DNA from: Halocafeteria seosinensis
Lineage: Eukaryota; Sar; Bigyra; Bicosoecida
Assembly (NCBI GenBank): GCA_001687465.1
Contig: LVLI01000172.1
Coordinates: forward strand, 62,001 to 126,000
DNA length: 64,000 bases
Reading direction: 5' to 3'
How positions within the stretch are numbered: position 1 is the first letter of the stretch; every line of letters begins with the position of its first letter. This document shows positions 53,756 through 64,000 of this stretch, in pieces. Made by a program: the position numbers and the translations under genes. Under the pieces are notes generated by a model that did not search any database, was not told the origin of the DNA, and worked only from the letters and a program-made list of their open reading frames with translations.

Positions 53756-54726
53756 GGTAAACATTTCCCTGCGATACATAAGAAACACTGTGCATTTGAA
53801 GTCCTCTGGCATCAGCGACACGGTTACCGAAGCTGACGGCATGTCAGAGAATGAGGAAGCATTTTCGCTATTTTGCGTGCCAGCAACTCTATTAGCTAAG
53901 ACAAAAGCAAAAATGAAATGGGTATAGTGTATGCAGACATTGATGCCTAACTACATAACTCATTGTTACCGTATCACGTGATACCGCGGTGCAGGACACT
54001 GCACTTATTTAAGTCTTATTAGACAAGAGCGTGCACTGAAACATAGACGACCCAAAGTTGTATGGATAACTTCCATTAAATGTAAGCGATGAATGGTTAA
54101 CATAGTTGAGCCATCTGGACTCCCGCCGGTAGACGACTCCCTGGTGTACACTACATACTCAAGGAAACGAACGGCTGCGTTGTACGCTTCCACCTGTTTC
54201 TGGATTAGTATGATTTTATCGTAATCTATGTTTGCATCGTAGCAGCGAAGTTGCGTTGCTAACTGTGGCAATGGCGGCATGCATAACCTCGTTGCGGAGT
54301 TTGAAGTCGGCTTCTAGAAACTCACCGTTACGAGTGACAACAGCGCTGACACTCGTCTCAAATTGCTTGTCTCTCCATCCAAACAGAATGATTCCCTGTT
54401 GGCACTGCTCTTACTGAAGTGGTTACCTTGACTGGTTGTGTCACCGTCTCACCTCCTTGCCTTCGCCCGTTGGGTATGTGCTGCACGGAGTTTAGGCTCT
54501 ACAGGGTGTGACGTGGTGACTAAAATTCCGATTGAGGACAGGTATACTCCTACCATACTTCAGTAGTGTTCAATTTTATCACGATTTGATACCACCTGAC
54601 TTAGGGATTGCCACTTTAAGAACCCCTATACCATCGGGAATCCTGTACGCAGAGGCCAGCTAACAGAGCTGCTGCTGGATTGACAAGCTGCACATTGCAC
54701 TTACGTGCACAACACCATAGAGGTAC
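53756..54726. other. Region between family copies D and C
   Basis: About 0.97 kb. The minus strand has two open segments, one reading EQCQQGIILFGWRDKQFETS then VVTRNGEFLEADFKLRNEVM (about 54410-54275) and one at 54280-54005 (IILIQKQVEAYNAAVRFLEY). They look partly coding but lie in different frames with no clear intron between them. Possibly a decayed or incompletely resolved minus-strand gene. Confidence 0.35.
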
Positions 54727-55266
54727 ATGCGTGGACGGAACAGTACCTGGTATACACAAGGCTCTACCAATTTGTCGAGTGCTGGTACAATGGAAGGAAA
54801 AGAAATACCAACTAATGATAGTCACACTGTAGCTGCACATAGATGTATGCATACATGTACAAACAGGAGGGAGAAGAACCCAAATCCGATGGACAGTGAC
54901 GATGACGTAAGTGCACACGTGGTAATCTGTCAACTTGAGGAAAGTTTATCACAGACTTCGTTTATGCAGCCAGTTCCTACGGGTCGGCAATATAAAGCAA
55001 AAACAGCTGACGATGTAATAATTGAGCAGTTGTTGAACAGGGAAACTGATATGCCTCCAAGGTACCCGCTGTCACCCCCCGTGTTCATTTCGGAACGGGC
55101 ATTCAATCAGTATTTGAGGCAACCTGACGCCGAGGAAGGCCCACGGGCTGTGGAGGATAAGCAGCCAAATTGTTTTGGAATATTTACGATACTATGTTCT
55201 GGAGCAGACAAAGGACCAGACGATGGTTTTGTGCTTGAGAATGACTTAACAGACAGCTTGGCATAA
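54727..55266 (+). CDS. LE(N/K)D(L/I)TD-tail family protein, copy C
   Basis: Exons 54727-54906 and 54970-55266 give 158 residues. The intervening 63 nt start GTAAGT and end TGCAG, match the usual intron size here and are open in frame, so retention would give 179 residues. Exon 1 is hydrophilic; ATGs at 54727, 54790 and 54889 (MDSDDD) are all possible starts. Exon 2 has a first helical block TADDVIIEQLLNRETDM, a second block PPVFISERAFNQYLRQ and the family tail DGFVLENDLTDSLA. A short Cys-containing hydrophobic stretch (NCFGIFTILCSG) sits between them. Function unknown; the paralogues lie upstream on the same strand. Confidence 0.55.
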   Translation: MRGRNSTWYTQGSTNLSSAGTMEGKEIPTNDSHTVAAHRCMHTCTNRREKNPNPMDSDDDVSAHVVICQLEESLSQTSFMQPVPTGRQYKAKTADDVIIEQLLNRETDMPPRYPLSPPVFISERAFNQYLRQPDAEEGPRAVEDKQPNCFGIFTILCSGADKGPDDGFVLENDLTDSLA

Positions 55267-55884
55267 TGCACTAAGAGCTTACTGGAACTATAGCATGTCA
55301 GTAGCGGTCTTGAGATCTTTCGTTTCCCAGTCCGTCAAAATGCCCTATGCTACCTGCTACCGTACAGTGCTACGGTATGCGTAGCTACTAAGTCTGTGTG
55401 CTGGATCCCTGCTACTGAGTTGTAGTGAGGTCTCCCGGGTTCGGCATCCCACGCGTGTACGTACATATCACGCAAGTCATTTCACGGGATGTTTAGGCAA
55501 ACTGAGGTCACAGCCGGAGGATTGGTTGATGTCAGTGAAACAGTGCGGGTTGGAGAAGGTATCGATTCTATTAGCGCAGTACGAGAATTCTTTTTCCGTG
55601 TTCGAATCTTTACCTCTTTCAACCAAATTAATACAACAAAGGCTGAGCTATTTGGTATCCTGCATTGTAGAAAGTCTGTATGTATGCGGACTGCATACTC
55701 GTACCTATTCTTGTCCAAGACGACAATCTTTTCGGAGTGTTACAAAATTCAAACAAAAATCGATTCAAAAACGCTGTTTCTATCGATGGTATACGCACTA
55801 CTGCGAGAGTTTGACAGGCCGATACCTTGTGAGATAATTCGTATCTTTCGCTCATTCTATAGTAGAGCTTTAGACTCCGCGAAA
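55267..55884. other. Intergenic region upstream of the RFC2-like gene
   Basis: About 0.62 kb. The RFC2-like frame stays open upstream to 55489, but the extension has no homology, uses unrelated sequence and is not required; ATG 55885 gives the expected N-terminus. Probably promoter and leader. Confidence 0.5.
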
Positions 55885-57217
55885 ATGTCTTCATCTGCTT
55901 CTGCAGCGGCCGCGGCCTCGGGAGGCTCACAAGACCAAGACGACGATATCGCCATGTTCGAGAGCAATAATGGCTCCAAGGGCTCTCATACAGCACAGAA
56001 CAACGATCAGCCCGGATCTAATGCTGACAATATCTTGGAGGCTCCCTTCGTAGAGAAATACAGACCGATCAAACTGGACGACATTGTGGGAAATGAGGAG
56101 ACATTGGAACGCCTTAAACTCATTGCCAGCGATGGCAATATGAATAACCTTATCATTGCAGTATGTACTACTTGGGAGTACCGCCACTCACGTATCGAGA
56201 CGGTGTGCTTGCTTGTTTTGTGTGATCTGAACAGGGGCCTCCTGGGACTGGAAAAACGACGTCGATTCTTTGCTTGTCCCATGAGATGCTTGGAAGTGCA
56301 TATCATGACGCGGTGTTGGAGATGAACGCCTCGGATGATAGGTATGTTGATACAACATAGAAATATACTACTGGGTACATGGGAGAATGTTAATGTGGGT
56401 TCATTGCAGGGGTATTGATGTCGTACGGGAGAAAATAAAACACTTTGCCAAGAGGAAGGTAACATTACCTGCTGGGAAACATAAGATCGTTATCCTAGAT
56501 GAGGCTGATAGTATGACGTCTGGTGCACAACAAGCAATGAGAAGGATCATGGAGCTATACAGTAACACGACTAGGTTCGCCTTGGCGTGTAACAATTCTA
56601 CCAAAATCATCGAGCCCATACAAAGCCGCTGTGCCATTCTTCGCTATTCAAGACTCACGGATGAGCAGATTCTTCGACGACTTGTTGAGGTATGCGATAT
56701 GGAAAATATCCCTAGAACTGATAAAGGGTTGGAGGCCATTTTATTTACTGCCGAAGGAGATATGCGAAACGCGTTGAACAATTTGCAGTCGACGTATGCT
56801 GGGTTCGGGCTTGTCAACGAGACGAATGTCTTCAAGGTTTGTGATCAGCCTCACCCTTATACTGTACGAGCGATTGTCCAATCATGTGTCGATGGGAAGC
56901 TTGACGAAGGGCTAAATTATCTCAAGGAGCTTACTCATGAAGGCTATGCCTCCGTCGACATCGTCGGGACCATTTTCCGAGTTGTCAGATCTATGGATAT
57001 GGATGAATCACTAAAGTTGGATCTCTGCAAGGTATGCTGATCATTATCTTGTTAGCTTGCGACATTTGTAAGACCCCAACATGAGTTTCTGTTCCTGCAG
57101 CAAATAGGACTCTTTCACATGAGAATTGCTGATGGAGCCGTATCGGCCCTTCAACTGCAAGGTCTGTGCGCTAGAATGTACTCAGTGGCTGAGGAAAGCA
57201 CACGGAAAAGCAAATAA
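55885..57217 (+). CDS. RFC2: Replication factor C small subunit, RFC2-like
   Basis: Exons 55885-56160, 56235-56341, 56410-57031 and 57101-57217 (introns 74, 68 and 69 nt) give 373 residues. The clamp-loader AAA+ core is complete: [19 protein letters not shown], Walker [27 protein letters not shown], Walker [19 protein letters not shown], and the SRC arginine-finger motif in [27 protein letters not shown] and the C-terminal collar region follow. These sequences match the RFC2 subunit (yeast Rfc4) more closely than the other small subunits. RFC loads PCNA at primer ends in the nucleus. An acidic, Ala/Ser-rich N-terminal extension of about 50 residues is extra. Walker A begins exactly at the exon 2 start. 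Confidence 0.93.
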
Positions 57218-57286
57218 TACATGGACTGAACGAACGCATATGTATATAAGTTTCCATGAATCTACATTAAGTTTGCTAACCTAGCG

Positions 57287-59539
57287 CTACCTTAGAGAAA
57301 GGGGTGCTAAAAACTCCCTACCTTCTTTCAGGGTCAGCGTCCATCCGGAATCAAGATGGTCACCTCCATATTTTTGAAGGGTAGTACCAGTAGGTTTCGA
57401 TAGTTGTCGAGCCTCTCTGGGAGTACCACCATTGTTGGAAGGAAGACCAGATGTCCTAGGAGGCGGAAGCGGTTGTGCGGTAGGCTCCATTTCCCGAGGA
57501 TAACGGTCAGTTTTCTCTCTAGCATTGGAAACCTTGTGTGTATGTATCCGGGGAGAGATGCCTCGAGGTGACACATCCTTAGACAAACCGTTTCTTCCAC
57601 TTGTTGGCTTCGACGAGCGGCCGCTCAGTGCGGCATCTGCTTGATGAGCTTGTTGTATCGGTGAGTGCAACTCGCGAGCCCGGTTATGCTTTCGAGGAAA
57701 TCGTTCCTGGGCTTCGTTCCTCGCGACGTCTTCTTTGGCAGCGGCAATTACGTTACGTGGTCCTAAGCCTCTTGCTGACCCGTGTTCATCGTCTGAAGTC
57801 CGTTGAGAAATCTGAGATGACTCCTCACCGCGACGAGGTGAGGATTCGACGCTCTTCTTGTTGGATGGAGAGTCCTGTTGGCCGCCAACACGTTGGTTTA
57901 CGGTCCTATGTACCAAGGGCTTTAATTGCAAAGGTGGCACTTGAGCGGTGGTAAGCTTGCCCTCATTCTTAGTACTTTGAGCAGCCGGTCGATTCTCATC
58001 CGGGGTATCTTCGGATGGCTGATTGCTATCTGCCAGGGCAGACGCTGCACGTTCAACTGTTCGAAGGAGATGTACGGGGGCCTCTTGAATCCACGGATGC
58101 TCGCGGGCCTTTTCTGGAGGAGCACGAAAACCCCCTACATTTACTATCCCCATCTCAAACCAAGTGTGCCGATGACAGTACGTACCTGGAGTTAACCGCT
58201 CTGTTGGGTCCCATTCCAAACAGCCTCGAATAAATGAAAGAAAGTTACCATCTGAGCAGCCTGAGAGTTCTTCTAGCGTCTGTTACACCACCCAAAATGA
58301 GACTACGTAGAAAGCTAGTAGAATCCACAAGGTACTCGATGCCACTTACTGTTGACGAGGGAAAGCGATAACGCCCCTGAGGATTTGGGCGTATAAAAGG
58401 TTGCAGGTTTGAGTCAAAAAACTGAGTTCTACGTTTGCAGCTTTCTCTCATTTGAAGCGGTGGAGGACCGAAAACTTCCATTATGCACGCAAGCTGTTCA
58501 CTTTCATCTTGTCCTGGAAATAACGGATAACCGGTGAATATCTCCACCAGAATCAGCGCAAAACTCCACATATCTATTCCCATCCCATATGATAGGCCTA
58601 GTATCACTTCCGGCGCTCGATAGAACCTTGATTGTATGTAACTGTACTTCCTTTGAGATTCGAAACATCCACTCCCAAAATCTATAACCTGCATTGCAAA
58701 AATAACTTAAATAGACTTCTTGCATTGGACAAGACGCATTAACGAATCAGTTTACATACCCAAAGGGAGTATCGATTAGGATACCGCAGCAGTACGTTCT
58801 CTGGTTTTAGGTCGCAGTGTACAATGTTCAAACTGTAAGCGGGTACGCCCTCGTAAACCAATGTCGATAGTCTTCCACTTGGAACAACTTGGTGAAACAC
58901 TTACCTTCGCATGAAGCACAGCGTAGTAAGCATTTGCGCGGCAAACTTAACCACAAGGGACAGGTTGAATCCTCTGAATTTATACTTCTTAATCAGCTCG
59001 TATAGATTCAAGCTTGCAAGAGGAAATACAATACACAAATGCTCCCGAAACGTAAAATTATTGTGCACTGGTATCACATTACTAAGTCCCTGAGGATCAT
59101 TTTCCTGCAAGGTAGTAAGTAGCTGTACTTCCACTTTGGCTTGCTTGTGGAAACGCCTCTTGTTCCGGATAATCTTGACAGCCACTTTGCTGTCGTCTTT
59201 GTGGTCTCGACATTCTGCCACTTGTCCAAAAGAACCTGAGCCCAGTTTCGTCAATACTTCATACCGGTAGAGAAGATGGTCGCGGATGGCAACCTTGTAA
59301 TCCCCTCGTTTATCGTCATAACCAAAATTATGGGGTGCATCAGCACTTGCGCTTGTCTTCTTAGGAGCTCTGGATCCCCAATAGTATACCTCCGAGTATC
59401 CCAGGATTTCCTCTTGCTCGTACGGGACCAACTCATGGTAATGGTCCTGCAACACTTTGTAAGGTGACATGGCATTGGAGCCGGCATCTGCGTTCTGCCT
59501 CCCAGACATGGCGTTCAAGTCATTGCCTTCGTCCGTCAT
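57287..59539 (-). CDS. DYRK-type dual-specificity protein kinase
   Basis: Exons 59539-58905, 58832-58760, 58688-58350, 58279-58186 and 58113-57287 (introns 72, 71, 70 and 72 nt) give 655 residues. A DYRK-homology box (YKVAIRDHLLYRYEVL) precedes the kinase at about 90-400: GSGSFGQV, VAVKIIRNKRRFHKQA, HCDLKPENVLL, DFGSGCFESQ, activation loop YSYIQSRFYRAPEVILG with the Y-x-Y autophosphorylation site, and CLEWDPTERLTP. DYRKs autophosphorylate the second Tyr during folding and then act on Ser/Thr. HCD rather than HRD in the catalytic loop is normal for this family. The C-terminal 275 residues after HPWIQE are Ser/Pro/Arg-rich and disordered. The short penultimate exon is needed: without it the frame stops early. 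ATG 59539 is the first Met. Confidence 0.92.
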
Positions 59540-60553
59540 GCTTGCAAGGGCTGGTTCCCCCCTCCACGTGGAAATCGAAACCAACTTCTCCGCCAACCGA
59601 GAACTCCAACAGAACTTCTACAATAGCGACATCCACCCTGAAGGCAACATCAAATGCTAAAGGGCGTTAAGAGGTGTACGTAAAGGGCATTGGACTCTCC
59701 ACGCTGGTTTAAACAGCGGAGATCTAAAAGGCGGGCAGTCGGGAGAATATCTTGGACAACTTCCTCCTCCGCTGCCTTCTACCTCGTCGCATACAGGGCT
59801 ACCAGTCAACTGAGTACCCCATCAAGATGACAAGCGATGCATACACCCAGACGGAATGTATCTACGTGGTACTTACTGGTTTCGCGTGCTGTGTCGACGT
59901 CTCGCTTTGTGCTTAACGACTACGCCGTCTGTTGAAACACAAAACCCCAAGACCTCTATTCACACACAAATAGTGAGAGACAATAGTGTCTCATGACTTA
60001 GGAATGCCACACGTACAATCTGAATCGACCTGGAAGTAGTATACTCCATCTAGATCGCGCACTGAAGGTTGCGACTGCTCTGGGACGCACCGGCTTCCCG
60101 AATCCAGGGCCTTGCGTCGCCTGCGACGGAGCTGCCGCCGAAGGCGCCTTCAACCGATAGACGATAAACACTGCAGTTGGCGTATGGACGCAGAGTGGTG
60201 CGCGGTATACACTACATTTTGTGTGTTTGTCAACACTGCCGACGCGAAAGTGTAATTTGGCTTGGAGTGTAAGAAGCAAGTGAATACGACCTTGCAACCG
60301 CCTTACCGGTAACTGTGGATGACTTCCGGGATCTGTTTATACAACTAGAAAACGAAGCAATACAGGCACTTCCATGGCCCATTCGAGGGAAGCAGTTTCT
60401 GTACTAATTCATTCAAACCGAATAAGCGGTGAGGTATGTCAAGAATCGGAAACAGGGGGTTGTGGAAGGCTTCTTCCACACAGGAAGCGTGCTGGAATGT
60501 GCCAATATAGTTGTACGTCATTCCTATATGCGTTTGTTTCCTTCAGGGAGAAA
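59540..60553. other. 1 kb intergenic region, no gene seen
   Basis: Lies between the DYRK-like gene (-) and the first claudin-like gene (+). GC-rich patches occur near 60060-60150. Short frames on both strands have no supporting features, and no tRNA-like T-arm was found by eye. Confidence 0.45.
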
Positions 60554-61822
60554 ATGCCGCAGCGAAAAGAGAAAGGGCGAAGTACCTCTGGGGACCAAGG
60601 AGCCCAAGCAAAGAGCAGTGAGAAACATCCCCGTATGAGCTCTAACCTCCTCTGGCAGTGGCGACTTTATCACAGGAGGCGATTCTTCTGGTATCGCTTG
60701 TTTGGTAGGTCTAGTAGGCGACAATTGGCTGCGCCATTTAGTTTTCACTGGATATGGAATTAATTGTTGCAGCTGGTCTCATTGCGGGGATGAACTTCTT
60801 GTTGACAGCATTCGCAACTGCGCTTCCAGCCTGGCTGCTTGCCGAAGTTCCACAGCAGGGACGTCTGAGGCCTGGCCGTGCGGGCTTATTCAATTTTTGC
60901 CTGGATGTAAGTTGTCCCGAACGTACTTAAGGTATGTAAGTGCATTCAGTTTGTACCCTTACTTGCTGCAGGAGGATCCCGAGACTACCCCTGTGCAACT
61001 GATTTCTCAAGACAAATGCAGTACCGTTAAGTGGGTTCTTCGTGCTCGTAAGTGGGTTCAACAGCTTGCGTGCTATCGCTGACGATACTGATACGCCTTC
61101 TGTTATATATCAGAAAATGAAGAGGTATCTAATGACGTATCAACGATTTACATCCTGTACACGGTATCGCGAATAGCTATGCTTTTTTGTCTCCTGGACA
61201 TGCTCATTGTGGTAATTCGCTGTGCCTTTTTCAAGAGTACCGTGCGGTTTGCACCCGACCTGGTTGTAACTGGTAAGGGAACGTTCTCACCATAGCGGAA
61301 GTATTCTTGCTTTTAAGATTTCGACCAAGATGAAATGCAGGAATGATGTACGCGCTCGCCAATGGTTTGTTCATCCATATGGAAACGAAACCCTTTGCAA
61401 CTTTACGGATGTTCCACTTCTTGGGCGCAATCCAATACACTGAAGCAGATAGCGGACAAGGAAGTCTGACGGCTCAGCCGGGTATGCAGTATGATGTCTC
61501 CTGGTATCTGACATGGATGACTATCATTATTCTAATATTAGTGTCCGTGTTCATGTTTTACGCGGGCAAGCATTATGATGAAATGAAGAAAATGGACTTG
61601 TGGTTGGAGTTGAGTGACGCGGTGGATCCCAACCACATCAACAACCCTATACACGGCGATAACCAGCCCTCAGCACCCCAGCAAGCTTCGCACTCGCAAG
61701 GCAACGCATCCCATCAACAAGAGGACAATGCGGAGTCAAAGCAAGTAACGCCAGTCGAGCAAGAGCACGCTCCTGAGGAACAGCGCGCTGAAGAAGGACA
61801 AGCGGCTTCTGCAGAGGCATGA
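60554..61822 (+). CDS. Claudin/PMP22-like four-TM protein, copy 1
   Basis: Exons 60554-60704, 60773-60906, 60972-61047, 61114-61272 and 61341-61822 give 333 residues. Four hydrophobic segments are seen, one in each of exons 2 and 4 and two in exon 5 (for example GLIAGMNFLLTAFATALPAW and DVSWYLTWMTIIILILVSVF). The first loop carries PAWLLAEVPQQG, then GRAGLFNFC and a later Cys, recalling the W..GLW..C..C signature of claudin/PMP22 proteins, which organise membrane contacts or act as channel subunits. Both termini are hydrophilic and probably cytosolic; the long C-tail is Gln/His/Glu-rich. The tandem gene at 62665 is a paralogue. Assignment to the claudin superfamily is by pattern, not by high identity. 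Confidence 0.65.
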
Positions 61823-62664
61823 TTCGGGGACCACCGTAGTTAAATGCTCATATACACGCATTACAGTAATGCACCTCATATTGTTTTGATATGCCGGCGA
61901 CGTGTCTTACCGGATGTAGCCTCTAGACTGTACACTTTACTACGTATTAACATTTAAGCAGTTTCTATGTTATTTCCCTGGCGGAGTTCATTACTCCTGC
62001 TTGCTGAGACAACGTTAAGAGCACGCTAGCGTTGACTGGGTATTATAGAGGCCCGCTTCTCATTGTCTCATCGAGTGGTTCCTGTGGTTCAACGAGGCGA
62101 GTGTTAAATTTCCACTTAGCCGGTAGGCCATAAATAATATACACTACTACCACTGGTACTAGTGCAACTACATTTCCACATAGTCGGTAGGCCATAAATA
62201 ATACACACTACTACTACCCTGGTGGTGTTGAATAGGAAGATCCCATTGCCAGATTGCATGTACAAAGTGCGGCAGAACAGGCAGATACATACCATGGGTA
62301 TATTTATATACCATCCAGTAAGCGTACATTCCCACAATGAGTAAGGTGACTGCAGATTTAGAAACATCGCCATGTAAAGTTTGATTTGTGGCTGAGGGCA
62401 AGCAATGCAATGCGCCTCCCACTCCGACCGTTTCAGCTTGCTATTGCCCGCGCGGCGCACCGGGGAGCCCGCTTTGCCTTTATGAGTTGGCAAATTGGAC
62501 ATACGTCTAGTAGCAGGCATAGTATAGACTTTGATAGAGTGCAGTTTTTATTTCAGTATTACCAGCCCTTACTGTTGTAGATCTAGAGCGTATAGTCCTT
62601 CCTGAATCAAGGAGGATCAGTGTGGTGTGGCCAGGGGGAGCACAGAGAAGTTGCATTAAGTATA
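61823..62664. other. Intergenic region between the four-TM paralogues
   Basis: About 0.84 kb containing an imperfect tandem duplication (62108-62217). Minus-strand frames of up to 134 codons exist but cover the repeat and have no domain. Promoter of the second four-TM gene expected near its end. Confidence 0.45.
62108..62217. repeat. Imperfect tandem duplication, period 64
   Basis: Two copies of a unit beginning atttccac and containing cggtaggccataaataat, at about 62108-62153 and 62172-62217, differing at a few positions and followed by short CTA triplet runs. Confidence 0.85.
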
Positions 62665-63848
62665 ATGGCTCAACAAGAAGAAAACGCAGAAAATGGAGGC
62701 GAGAAGGAAAATAAATCAGGGCATTTCGTTCGCTTATTAGGTATGTGCTGCGTAAGTGTCTCCTAGTGTGAACGTCGATGGTCTATCGTTGTCTTTTGTG
62801 CTGCAGGCATCGTCTTTGCACTACTGTTATTCGCATTGAACGTCATTACTCTCGGTTTACCAGCTTGGTTTGAAGCGGATGTACCCCAAAGCGGGACCAT
62901 CTTCCCTGGGAGGTAAGCATCCACTGTTGATTGCAAGCATGGATGCAACTTATGATACCGGGTATGCACCACTAGAGCAGGGCTGGGCTCCTGCAATTCT
63001 GTGAAGACATTCAAAGGAACGATTCCAACATTGCCGAATTCAACGTAAGCGAGCTTAGTGTAGGGGTCCAAATCATCGTTCTTTTGAAAAATTATCACTG
63101 CACGATGCAGGAGGACACGGACGTTGAGGCTTCCATGACGGATCTTCTGCAAGATTGTAACACCGTTGGTTGGACGCTAGCCTCGGACAAGGATGTCTCG
63201 TCAACTACCCGGCGCATGTACATCCAATACACTGTATCTCGTATCACAATAATCATCGGTATGGTTGTGACGTTCATATCATTCATTCGGTGTATATTCT
63301 GTAAGAAACAACAAGGTTTGCCGGGAGAGTTCCTGCTAGCAGGTAAGTGAAAGCGAAACGTGAACTAGGCATTGGGAATATTTTTCCTCGTTTCTGCGGG
63401 ATTGAGAAAACAGTTATAGCCTATATCCTGACGGGAGCTCTCATGACAGAGATGGAAGCAAATCCTCGGGAAGTACTGCAAATGTTTGACGGTAAGTTGA
63501 ACAGCACTATTTGCATGCCAACATGGATTGCTCAGTAATGACTCTCTGGGATTGGCAGCTCTGGATGCGTTGCACTATGATCCCAGCGAAGACGATGGCG
63601 ATGTGAGTCCTCAACTAAAGTTAGATGTATGCTGGTATATCAATTGGTATGTAGCATGTCCGTTGTATCTATGTCGCCTCGATACGCCTCCCATCCAATA
63701 CGTGTGTCCTGATGACAGGGTGGCGCTCCTGGTATGTCTTCCTGTTATTTTCTTTATGCAAAGAATTGGTAGAAAGAAGAAACATAAAACGACGGAAGCA
63801 AACAAGACTACCCAGGAATCTAGCACTCCGACGATATCTCAAGTTTAA
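62665..63848 (+). CDS. Claudin/PMP22-like four-TM protein, copy 2
   Basis: Seven exons, 62665-62740, 62807-62912, 62981-63044, 63111-63342, 63414-63491, 63559-63646 and 63719-63848, give 257 residues. Four hydrophobic segments (FALLLFALNVITLGLPAWF, ITIIIGMVVTFISFIRCIF, VIAYILTGALM and VALLVCLPVIFFM) and a first loop PAWFEADVPQSG, GRAGLLQFC, then DCNTVGW match copy 1. Several intron positions are shared with copy 1 (after the N-terminal exon, before EDxE/ED, and before the third segment); extra introns split the first loop (after the PGR) and the second loop after QMFD. The C-tail is short, basic then Thr-rich, unlike the long acidic tail of copy 1. Function is inferred only from superfamily topology. 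Confidence 0.65.
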
Positions 63849-64000
63849 TCCCCAGCCTACGTACTTCTTCGGCGTAACAAACCACAAACGCACAGCATAT
63901 GATCGGATCACTATCACATGATGTTGACGTAGTAACCTTTTCATCATTAGGATGCGCATGGTGGAGTCCCTGCGGCTAACGCCCAGCGTGTTTGTGCCCC

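Noticed and set aside
55425-55460. T-arm-like sequence gggttcggcatccc
   Set aside because: The loop lacks the conserved A and no acceptor or anticodon stem could be paired around it.
55489-55884. Upstream extension of the RFC2-like frame
   Set aside because: Open by chance; unlike RFC subunits, and ATG 55885 gives a normal N-terminus.
1-64000. Bacterial or organellar origin
   Set aside because: Spliceosomal introns interrupt nearly all conserved genes and the gene content is nuclear-eukaryotic.

Overview
This is nuclear DNA from a gene-dense microbial eukaryote. Nearly every gene can be modelled with short GT-AG introns, mostly 60 to 90 nt, with donors such as GTAAGT, GTGAGT, GTACGT or GTATGT. 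There are no ribosome-binding sites, operons, CRISPR arrays or recognisable tRNA or rRNA genes. The gene set is purely eukaryotic: RFC2-like clamp loader, DYRK and MAP kinases, an ERGIC-53-type lectin, a FAF2/UBXD8-like factor, an SLC44 transporter, an EDRF1-like protein and WW, BED and Zn2Cys6 domains. The lineage cannot be fixed from this window. A free-living protist or alga is plausible; the only possible plastid hint is a weak candidate leader exon of HMBS.

Layout. 0-7 kb: two tandem Zn2Cys6 genes, then a head-to-head pair of TMEM223-like membrane proteins that each end in a WW domain. 7-20 kb: a von Willebrand A protein, a BED zinc finger fused to phosphopantothenoylcysteine decarboxylase, an SLC44 choline-transporter-like gene, a secreted protein with four internal repeats, hydroxymethylbilane synthase, a P450 with an unusual I-helix, and a Ser-rich protein. 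20-30 kb: a poorly explained 1.4 kb stretch, a small acidic protein, the L-type lectin, the FAF2-like gene, a membrane/coiled-coil protein and a TEY MAP kinase. 29-39 kb: an ankyrin/coiled-coil protein whose coding end overlaps that of the EDRF1-like gene, then a ChbG/YdjC-type deacetylase. 39-50 kb: two paralogous hotdog thioesterases flanking a 1,916-residue gene that joins 12 ankyrin repeats, coiled coils, a protein kinase, a HECT-like region and an RZ-type zinc finger, followed by lactate dehydrogenase. 50-56 kb: a dispersed family of four small genes, not recognised by me, that share a C-terminal LE(N/K)D(L/I)TD tail. 55-64 kb: RFC2-like, DYRK-like and two tandem claudin-like four-TM proteins.

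Two themes stand out. First, local duplication is pervasive: five families each have two to four copies here, usually with conserved intron positions. Second, the ankyrin-kinase-HECT-RZ protein has the architecture expected of a ubiquitin-linked sensor, and its HECT-like region appears to lack the catalytic cysteine while a RZ finger sits directly after it. Together with the LE(N/K)D(L/I)TD-tail family it is the best candidate for an undescribed system in this window. All exon boundaries were read by eye from splice consensus, frame continuity and paralogue comparison, without transcript data.
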